Assembly (NCBI RefSeq): GCF_003096195.1
Contig: NZ_CP023004.1
Span: 1,220,501 to 1,284,500 of the forward strand
Source: Ereboglobus luteus
Lineage (GTDB): Bacteria; Verrucomicrobiota; Verrucomicrobiia; Opitutales; Opitutaceae
Reading direction: 5' to 3'
DNA: 64,000 nucleotides
The notes under the pieces were generated by a model. The model worked only from the letters and a program-made list of their open reading frames with translations, was not told the origin of the DNA and did no database searches. Shown here piece after piece: positions 57,464 to 64,000 of this stretch. Every line of letters begins with the position of its first letter. Within the stretch, counting starts at the first letter, position 1. The position numbers and the translations under genes were made by a program.

Positions 57464-58138
57464 GAAGGGGACAGGTAGCATGAGAAACAGAGTCGAGAAC
57501 CGAGGGTAATCGGGGTAGACTCTGGCTGTCATGAACTATACCGGGATTGATTATCACAAGCGATACAGTGTGGCGTGCACGCTTGACGCGCAAGGCCGCA
57601 AGTTGAGCGAGGCGCGGATCGAGGCCAACTCGCCCGAAGCCTTTGAGCGTTATTTCAAGAACCTTGGCGGGAAAACACGGTGGTGATGGAGGCGTGCTGG
57701 AACTGGGCGGTGCTCTACGAGATGCTTGAGGAGATCGAACATGTCGGGCAAGTCGTGCTCTCGCACCCGGCGAAGAACCGCATCATCGCCGAGTCGATGC
57801 ACAAGAACGACCGCTTCGACGCGCACGCCCTGGCGACACTCTTGCGCGGCGACTTCATCAGCCGCGTGCATGTGCCCGCCAGGGACGTGCGCGAGAAAAA
57901 GAACAACATGAGGCAATGCCTGTGGCTGGTTCGCATGCGCACGATGGTGCGCAACCGCATCCACAGCCTCATCGACCGGCATCCGCGGCTGGAGCGGCCC
58001 GCCTTCAAGGACGTGTTTTGCAACCAAGGCATTCACTGGATGCGCACCGTCGCGCTACCCGGCAACGAGCGGGCGATGCTCGACGCGGAGCTGCCCCGTT
58101 TTCGCCTCCACCGTTTTCGCCTCCCCAAAAGCTTTTAA
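57464..58138 (+). mobile_element. IS110-family insertion sequence remnant with frameshifted transposase
   Basis: The left end (GGGGACAGGTAGCATGAG near 57468) is followed by a transposase start at 57531, MNYTGIDYHKRYSVACTLDA. The frame breaks near 57675: one base is missing before GTGGTGATGGAGGCG, and coding resumes as VVMEACWNWAVLYEML through KNDRFDAHALATLLRGDF. The Asp, Glu and Asp/Asp positions fit the DEDD RuvC-like catalytic domain of IS110 transposases. The sequence ends about residue 185 in a short duplicated GTTTTCGCCTCC. The C-terminal Tnp20-type half is missing, so the element is dead. Confidence 0.85.
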
Positions 58139-58563
58139 GGATAATCTTCAAAGAAAAGAACTTCTATGATGCCTGTAGGGAGTGAAGAAATCCTGTATGG
58201 CAAATGTTGCCTAAACCTTCCGGTAAAAGTTACATATTTTGCATGAACATCTGTTAAAGGTTTTTTGCCGATTTTATCTTTATATTGCTCGGGAATTTGA
58301 AAATTTTTCGGAATGGGGTGAACCCCTATGCTATTTTTTAACAATCCTCCTTTATGATCCTCGATATTATTATATAAAAAATTATAGGATGACGAACTGT
58401 GAAAAGAATATCCACGAACTCTTATAAGTTTGTTTTCATAACGCTCGGGGTTAGAGATAAGCGAGATTATTGACACATATTCGGGACGCGCATCTTGGGA
58501 GAGGGATATGCTCGCAGATGAGACACTTATAGTAATAAGGAAAAATTTGAATAAAGTTTTCAT
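58135..58563 (-). CDS. Small secreted protein, OB-fold-like (paralogue 1)
   Basis: 142 residues with a signal peptide (MKTLFKFFLITISVSSASIS, cleavage near SLSQ). The body reads YVSIISLISNPERYENKLIRVRGYSF, NNIEDHKGGLLKNSIGVH and YVTFTGRFRQ. It is clearly paralogous to the protein at 58779-59204. The NPERYENKLIRVRGY and VTFTGRF strands suggest an OB-fold-like beta barrel; that is an inference. There is no lipobox. Its stop overlaps the end of the IS110 remnant, which may have replaced its downstream region. Function unknown. Confidence 0.7.
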   Translation of the reverse strand: MKTLFKFFLITISVSSASISLSQDARPEYVSIISLISNPERYENKLIRVRGYSFHSSSSYNFLYNNIEDHKGGLLKNSIGVHPIPKNFQIPEQYKDKIGKKPLTDVHAKYVTFTGRFRQHLPYRISSLPTGIIEVLFFEDYP

Positions 58564-58778
58564 TGGTCTATTTATAGAAGGGGCGAAAGGGGACGGACCT
58601 CAATTCGACACGAAACTTATTTTCAATATGTTTTCCTATTGTTTTTGATATAAAACAATACCAATAAAAATAGTATTTCATGATACTCATAAAATGAAGC
58701 GTTTGGTCTCGATCGCCATTCATTGCATATCAAAATATTCCTTAATACTTGATATCGTTAGATTTAGTCTTTCAAATT

Positions 58779-59204
58779 TTATATTTCTTTCTCCATACAA
58801 AGAAATTCAATAACGCCTGTAGGCATTGAACTGGTTTTATATATAATTTCCCTTTTGAACCTCCCAACAATCGTCACGTAACTTCCAGTTGTTCTTGATA
58901 ATGACGGCCCTTTGCCTACCTTCTCCACATATTTCTTAGGAATTTGCACATCGTCAGGAAGTCCATAAATCCACACACTATTTTTCATTACTCCTCCCTT
59001 GTGATCTTCTATGCTATTGTATAAAAATTGTTGAGATGGAGAAAACATAAAATAATATCCGCGAACTTTTATGAATTTCCCATCATAGCGCTCAGGAGAT
59101 GAAATAAGGGAAAACATGGATACGTATTCGAGCCGTTCCTCTTGGGAGGATGCTGCGCATAAAGGCCCAATGCTAATCAGGAGAATTCTCAATAGAGTTT
59201 TCAT
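58779..59204 (-). CDS. Small secreted protein, OB-fold-like (paralogue 2)
   Basis: About 141 residues from MKTLLRILLISIGPLCAASSQ. The frame extends to 59273, but the signal peptide marks the start at 59204. The matching core is YVSMFSLISSPERYDGKF, FLYNSIEDHKGGVMKNSVW and YVTIVGRFKREIIYKTSSMP. Identity with paralogue 1 is evident across the whole length, so this is a tandem duplication followed by divergence. Periplasmic or outer location is likely. IS110-derived sequence starts about 55 bp upstream. Function unknown; a role as an immunity or stress protein is only speculation. Confidence 0.75.
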   Translation of the reverse strand: MKTLLRILLISIGPLCAASSQEERLEYVSMFSLISSPERYDGKFIKVRGYYFMFSPSQQFLYNSIEDHKGGVMKNSVWIYGLPDDVQIPKKYVEKVGKGPSLSRTTGSYVTIVGRFKREIIYKTSSMPTGVIEFLCMEKEI

Positions 59205-59510
59205 CATTTTGTAATAATTTTGAAGAAACCAGATCGATGCTTGTTGATTTTCATTAGCAGAGAAAGGGGCCAAGTAGCATGAGAATCAGAGCCGAGTAGC
59301 GCGGGTAAGCACAGCGGCGCCTGGTTGCCATGAACGATGCCGGAATTGATTGTCACAAGCGACATTGTGTGACGTGCGCGCTGGATGCGCAAGGCCGCAA
59401 ACCTTTGTGCGGCGCGGTTTGAGGGCCAACCCGCCCGGAGCCGTTGCGCGTTACTTCAAGACGCGTGGCGGGGAAACTACCGTTGTGATGGAGGCGTGAT
59501 GAAACTGGGC
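59205..59510 (+). mobile_element. IS110 left end and transposase 5' fragment, decayed
   Basis: The element-like end GGGGCCAAGTAGCATGAG (about 59266) is followed by [21 protein letters not shown] (from 59331), a decayed copy of the transposase N-terminus. An in-frame TGA near 59420 and further breaks follow, then ACTACCGTTGTGATGGAGGCG, which matches the TTVVMEA region. The remaining spacer to 59714 shows nothing I can name and contains the promoter for the SMR gene. Confidence 0.75.
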
Positions 59511-59714
59511 GGACGCACCTCATCCAATGGCAGCATCCCTTCCTGCCGGTTTTACCCCAGACGCCGGTCTTCCATTTGCTTGCCAAGGGATGTTTGTTTT
59601 GCATGTGTTCCCCACAGCCATGCGAGATGCCGATGGCGGGTTTTTGAGCGCAAATCGCGCCCGGCCCGTAGGTGTCATAACTCATCAGTTGAAATTGTTT
59701 GGAAAGGAAAAGTT

Positions 59715-60041
59715 ATGGCTTGGGTTTATCTGGTTATCGCGGGGGTTTTTGAAGTTGTCTGGGCGATTGGCATGAAGCAGTCGGACGGGTTTTCTCGGTT
59801 TTGGCCGAGTGTCGTCACAATTGTGTTCATGCTCGCCAGTTTCGCCCTGCTCGCGATGGCAATGAAGCAGCTGCCGGTTGGAACGGCTTACGCGATCTGG
59901 ACCGGCATCGGCGCGGCAGGCGCGGCGATTGTCGGGATGATGTTTCTCGGAGAATCGCGCGACGTGCTGCGCATCCTCTGCGTGTGCCTGATCGTCGGCG
60001 GAGTGGTCGGCCTGAAACTGCTGGCAAAACCCGCGGCCTAA
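59715..60041 (+). CDS. sugE: Small multidrug resistance transporter, SugE/Gdx type
   Basis: 108 residues and four membrane helices. It has the SMR signature with Glu in helix 1 ([18 protein letters not shown]), [19 protein letters not shown] in helix 3, and a helix 4 reading [17 protein letters not shown]. The WAIGMK..DGF and WTGIGA.G patterns place it in the SugE/Gdx group. Characterised members export guanidinium or quaternary ammonium ions against protons. I looked for a guanidine riboswitch upstream and did not recognise one. The ATG at 59715 follows AGGAAA, an adequate ribosome binding site. Confidence 0.9.
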   Translation: MAWVYLVIAGVFEVVWAIGMKQSDGFSRFWPSVVTIVFMLASFALLAMAMKQLPVGTAYAIWTGIGAAGAAIVGMMFLGESRDVLRILCVCLIVGGVVGLKLLAKPAA

Positions 60042-60061
60042 AAAACCCGGGCTCGCCCGGG
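60040..60061 (-). terminator. Rho-independent terminator for the coaC gene
   Basis: A CCCGGG-CTCG-CCCGGG hairpin (60046-60061) is followed on the minus strand by six Ts (60040-60045). It lies directly after the coaC stop and at the end of the convergent SMR gene. Confidence 0.8.
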
Positions 60062-60070
60062 CGCCCTCCC

Positions 60071-60658
60071 CTATTCCGGTTTGCCACCCGACGCGCCAAG
60101 CATCGATTCGACCCGCCCGACGATGTCCTCGACCGGCCAGAGGCGGCCGATGCCTTCGTAGCCGCAGGCGAGCACGCCCTCCTCGGGGCCGATAAATTCG
60201 ACGCCGCGCGTCTTGAGCGTGGCGACATTGGCGGCGGTCGCCGGGTGCGTCCACATTTTGCAGTTCATGGCGGGCGCGATCAGCACCGGCGCGCGACAAA
60301 CCAGATACATTGAACTCAAATAATCAGGCGCGAGTCCGTGGGCAAATTGCGCGATCACGTCGGCGGTGGCGGGCGCGACAAGCATGAGGTCGGCCTTGTC
60401 GGCGAGCTCGATGTGGCCAGGCTGCCAGCCGTTGCCCTCGTCCCAAAGATCGGCGGCGACGGGTTTGCGCGCGAGCGTTTGCAATGTCAGCGGAGTGATG
60501 AACTTTTGCGCGGCGGCGGTCATGACGGGAAAAATCTCCGCGCCGCGCTTGCGCAACTGGCTGGTGATCTCGGCCGCCTTGTAAGCGGCGATCGAGCCTG
60601 TGACTCCGAGAATGATTTTTTTGCCTTCGAGCGAGGGAATGGGCGCGGATGTCGTCAT
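60071..60658 (-). CDS. coaC: Phosphopantothenoylcysteine decarboxylase (stand-alone)
   Basis: 195 residues of the HFCD flavoprotein family. It has ILGVTGSIAAYKAAEI, His82 in GHIELADKADLMLVAPATA (catalytic His), the PAMNCKMW motif (129-136) and Cys165 in GVLACGYEGIGR. These match the decarboxylase half of CoaBC, which converts phosphopantothenoylcysteine to phosphopantetheine in CoA synthesis. The CoaB synthetase half is absent, so the organism probably encodes it elsewhere. A UbiX-type prenyltransferase is less likely given the PxMNxxMW motif. Confidence 0.88.
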   Translation of the reverse strand: MTTSAPIPSLEGKKIILGVTGSIAAYKAAEITSQLRKRGAEIFPVMTAAAQKFITPLTLQTLARKPVAADLWDEGNGWQPGHIELADKADLMLVAPATADVIAQFAHGLAPDYLSSMYLVCRAPVLIAPAMNCKMWTHPATAANVATLKTRGVEFIGPEEGVLACGYEGIGRLWPVEDIVGRVESMLGASGGKPE

Positions 60659-60883
60659 GCGGCGTAATCAAACAATGAAAACATGTCTCTGCAAGTGTTG
60701 TTGCAAAGGGCGGTTGGAATTCTACAAGGCATACCCCTGCTATACAATAACGTGGCATCCGGATCAGGATCAAAAATAAGAGTTGTCGGGGGTTTTATTT
60801 ATCTTCACATGTGCCATCTGGCGTTTTTGTATTGCAGTGACACGTTGCTTTTCCCTCACGGTATCGTTAACACAAAAATCACA

Positions 60884-61609
60884 ATGAAAAAAGCCGCCAT
60901 ATTATTACTTGCCAGCTTGTTATCAATCACCGGCTGTCAAGCGCCCAAGAGCGACACCTCCCAGGCCGGCCAACGCGTTCCCAGTAGCATGGGCGTTGTT
61001 TCAATACTGGACGATATCACTGTGAAAACCACTGGAGTGAACGCTGTTTGGGGAACCCCGACAGGAATGACGTTTCCCGAGTTTGGTAACAGAGTAAACG
61101 CCGAGATCGGCCAATGTCTTGAACTGAAGGGGTATTCAACAACCCTTGTAACATTACCGGAAGATCAGCTTAAACGCATGCACGATGACACCGATCCCGT
61201 TGATGTGTTTTTAAAAATGCTCAAAGAGGGCATTGTAAATACGGAAGGCGTGGATGCAATTATACTGATTAGTCCCGCCCGCTCGGTCGATGTTGTTGTT
61301 CGCGAAAAATATAGAAATCCCATTGGCGCTTGGGCGACATTTTACAAGGTGAAATCAAATCCAAATAGAATTAATGTTGAGTTATGTCTCAGGGCTTGTG
61401 CCATCGATGCGAAAACTCATAAAATATTATCGCATAATATATCATATGGACCGTCTTCCATTATGCTACCCAAAATACAATTATCCACTCCTATGAATGC
61501 CGCGCAACCAACCGATGCGCAAAAGACTGAAATGCTTGAACAATTGGAGGGGCTCATAATCAAAACGGTTCCGATTTTATTGAAAAAAGTGCCATCGGTG
61601 GCAAAATAA
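60884..61609 (+). CDS. Lipoprotein of unknown function
   Basis: 241 residues from MKKAAILLLASLLSITGC. The lipobox ITGC is clear, and the 67 codons open upstream lack protein character. The mature part is alpha/beta in appearance: VVSILDDITVKTT, LELKGYSTTLVTLPEDQ, VDAIILISPARSVDV, INVELCLRACAIDAKTHKILSH. This resembles periplasmic proteins with a nucleoside-phosphorylase-free alpha/beta layout, but I cannot name a family. It is AT-rich and monocistronic. Probably anchored to the inner leaflet of the outer membrane. Confidence 0.75.
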   Translation: MKKAAILLLASLLSITGCQAPKSDTSQAGQRVPSSMGVVSILDDITVKTTGVNAVWGTPTGMTFPEFGNRVNAEIGQCLELKGYSTTLVTLPEDQLKRMHDDTDPVDVFLKMLKEGIVNTEGVDAIILISPARSVDVVVREKYRNPIGAWATFYKVKSNPNRINVELCLRACAIDAKTHKILSHNISYGPSSIMLPKIQLSTPMNAAQPTDAQKTEMLEQLEGLIIKTVPILLKKVPSVAK

Positions 61610-61980
61610 ATAACAGTGTTAATTATCAAACAATCTTGCAGTAATCCGAAAGAATCATGCCACTAAAAACAGCAAAAAACGCCTATTAAACGTTACGCAA
61701 GCTTGGCAAATAGGGAATCAAGCGGCGTAACCAAACAGCGCGAGCCCGCACCCGTAAGTTTTGAAGGGACGGCGTGGTCGGGGGGGGGGGGGGGGGGGGG
61801 GGGGGCAATTCAAGGTGATGTCACGAATTTATGCATGCGGCCGGAGTGGCGGCTTTCCTGCCGCCGAACGCGACGAAGTCGCGCCGGTTTGAAAAACAGA
61901 AGCAGGATGGGCGAGACACCTTGCACAAGGTGCCGCAATGAGTTCTGGAACTTTGCGCCGCGAAATGTATCCTTTGCATC
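61610..61980. other. Intergenic stretch containing a G26 homopolymer
   Basis: There is no gene. 61780-61805 is an unbroken run of 26 Gs, about 175 bp upstream of the SDR start. A hairpin GGCGGC-TTTCCT-GCCGCC lies at 61848-61865 and shares its loop core with other palindromes of the window. The stretch presumably holds the SDR promoter. Confidence 0.85.
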
Positions 61981-62886
61981 ATGCCAAAAAACAAAACTGT
62001 CATCGTCACGGGCGCGTCTTCGGGAATCGTCACGGGCGCGTCTTCGGGAATCGGCGGGGCCGTGGCACGGCGGATGGCGCAGGCGGGCGCGAACGTCGTC
62101 GTGTTTGCGAGGCGCGCGGAACGACTTGAGGCGCTTTGCGCGGAGATTGATCCGGCGGGGACGCGCACGCTCGCCGTCGCGGGCGATGTGAATGTGGCAA
62201 TAGATCGCGAGCGGTTGGTGCGCGTGGCGGTGGAGCGATTCGGACGCATCGACGCGCTTGTGAACAACGCCGGCTACGGGCAGCGCGGCCCGATCGAGCG
62301 AATTCCACTTGAGGCGTTGCGCGCGAATTTCGAGACCAATGTGTTTTCGCTCGTCGCGCTCACGCAACTCGTCGCGCCGGTCATGCGCACGCAGGCACGA
62401 CTCGGCAAGGACGGCACGGGGAAAGACGGCGGGCGCATCATCAACATCGGCTCGGTGGCGGGACGCATCACGCGCCCGATGTCGGCGGCGTATGATTCGA
62501 CGAAGTTTGCGCTCGAGGGAATAACCGACGGACTGCGCGGCGAACTAAAGCCGTTTGGAATCGGCGTGGTGCTGGTGCGTCCGGGCTTCATCCGCACGGA
62601 GTTCGGGCAAGTCGCGGATGCGGTGTCGAATCGCGTGCTTTCCGGTGACGGCGCGGGACCGTATGCGCCCTATGTGGGGGATTTTCAAACAAAGCGCGTG
62701 AAGCTGCGGCGCATGGCGGGCGTGCCGGACGACATCGCGCGACTCGTGGAAAAGGCGCTCACGGCACGAAGACCGCGCGCGCATTACAACGGACCGGCTC
62801 ACGCAAAATTGTTTTTATTTTTGAAATGGCTGCTGCCCGTGCGCGCAATGGACTGGGCGTTGCGAATGAAACGTCATGTGAAATAA
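61981..62886 (+). CDS. Short-chain dehydrogenase with duplicated cofactor motif
   Basis: 301 residues. The cofactor motif appears twice in a row (VTGASSGIVTGASSGIGG, residues 9-26) because of a perfect 24-bp tandem duplication. Further motifs are NNAGYGQRG, IINIGSVAG and the YDSTK catalytic pair, then RPGFIRTEF. The C-terminal part (FLFLKWLLPVRAMDWALRMK) is an amphipathic or membrane-associating helix, as in SDRs that act on lipids or retinol-like substrates. Substrate unknown. An extra insert (RTQARLGKDGTGKDGG) sits before the serine strand. The duplication may weaken or abolish cofactor binding, or be a sequencing/assembly artefact. Confidence 0.85.
   Translation: MPKNKTVIVTGASSGIVTGASSGIGGAVARRMAQAGANVVVFARRAERLEALCAEIDPAGTRTLAVAGDVNVAIDRERLVRVAVERFGRIDALVNNAGYGQRGPIERIPLEALRANFETNVFSLVALTQLVAPVMRTQARLGKDGTGKDGGRIINIGSVAGRITRPMSAAYDSTKFALEGITDGLRGELKPFGIGVVLVRPGFIRTEFGQVADAVSNRVLSGDGAGPYAPYVGDFQTKRVKLRRMAGVPDDIARLVEKALTARRPRAHYNGPAHAKLFLFLKWLLPVRAMDWALRMKRHVK
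62005..62052 (+). repeat. Perfect 24-bp tandem duplication inside the SDR gene
   Basis: 62005-62028 and 62029-62052 are identical (each begins GTCACGGGCGCGTCTTCGGG). The unit is a multiple of three, so the frame is kept and eight residues are inserted. Confidence 0.97.
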
Positions 62887-62906
62887 ATCCGTGAACCGGC
62901 GGCGCA

Positions 62907-62925
62907 CGCCCGCTCAGTGCGGGCG
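62907..62925. terminator. Hairpin after the SDR gene
   Basis: A perfect 7-bp stem (CGCCCGC, loop TCAGT, GCGGGCG), 20 bp after the stop codon. There is no T tract, so it is a weak terminator candidate or an unrelated palindrome. Confidence 0.45.
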
Positions 62926-62978
62926 AGTAAAACGATGCCGCAATGCCGTTTTGCCCCGCCGCAATAACAATGGTTTGA

Positions 62979-64000
<1,022 letters not shown>

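Noticed and set aside
59510-59714. Guanidine riboswitch upstream of the SugE/Gdx-type gene
   Set aside because: No paired ACGR-loop hairpins or ykkC-like core were recognisable.
61703-62191. Open frame reading through the G26 tract as poly-glycine
   Set aside because: It overlaps the SDR gene in another frame and has no protein character apart from the homopolymer.

Overview
The window looks like a chromosomal segment of an Opitutaceae-type member of the Verrucomicrobiota. This is an inference from family content, not from a marker gene. The supporting content is very long type V autotransporters built from autotransporter-associated beta-strand repeats, a multi-domain Ig/RCC1/NHL metalloprotease with a C-terminal sorting-like tail, an exosortase, a corrinoid methyltransferase pair suggesting anaerobic C1 metabolism, and GC-rich genes separated by AT-rich spacers.

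Layout. 1-1963 is the 5' part of a minus-strand autotransporter-like adhesin. 2263-7709 is a minus-strand run: trxB, an acyl carrier protein fused to a hotdog dehydratase, a FabF-like ketosynthase, a short-chain reductase and a GT28/MGDG-synthase-like glycosyltransferase. Apart from trxB this looks like a small dedicated acyl-chain/glycolipid pathway. 7958-15306 holds a porin-like protein, aroE, an AEC transporter, a small zinc-ribbon membrane protein, a YkgJ-type protein, an alpha/beta hydrolase, a nuclease-like unknown, nadD and rsfS. 15354-23651 is a 2765-residue secreted metalloprotease. 24011-26241 is housekeeping: DTW-domain protein, thrH, smpB, rpoZ.

27029-53372 is dominated by two giant autotransporters of 5476 and 3071 residues in tandem. 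Their beta-barrels are closely similar and their passengers are modular. The second carries an almost exact 630-bp tandem duplication and a visible change in base usage between its repeat region and its C-terminal part.

53441-55247 encodes a URO-D-family methyltransferase and its corrinoid protein. 55250-59700 is an AT-rich accessory patch. It has small membrane and secreted orphan proteins (two are tandem paralogues), a lipoprotein gene broken by an in-frame amber codon, several fragments of the 5' end of one IS110-family element, and a partial duplicate of the corrinoid gene's 5' end and leader. 59715-64000 returns to core-like genes: SugE/Gdx-type transporter, coaC, a lipoprotein, a short-chain dehydrogenase with a 24-bp internal duplication behind a 26-G homopolymer, and an exosortase running off the right edge.

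No rRNA, tRNA or CRISPR array was recognised. The most noteworthy observations are the acyl/glycolipid gene run with its ACP-dehydratase fusion, the repeat-module architecture and recent duplication in the autotransporters, the IS110-associated island of small secreted proteins, a family of hairpins with a shared loop but different arms, and several reading-frame anomalies (rsfS, lipoprotein, transposase, SDR).
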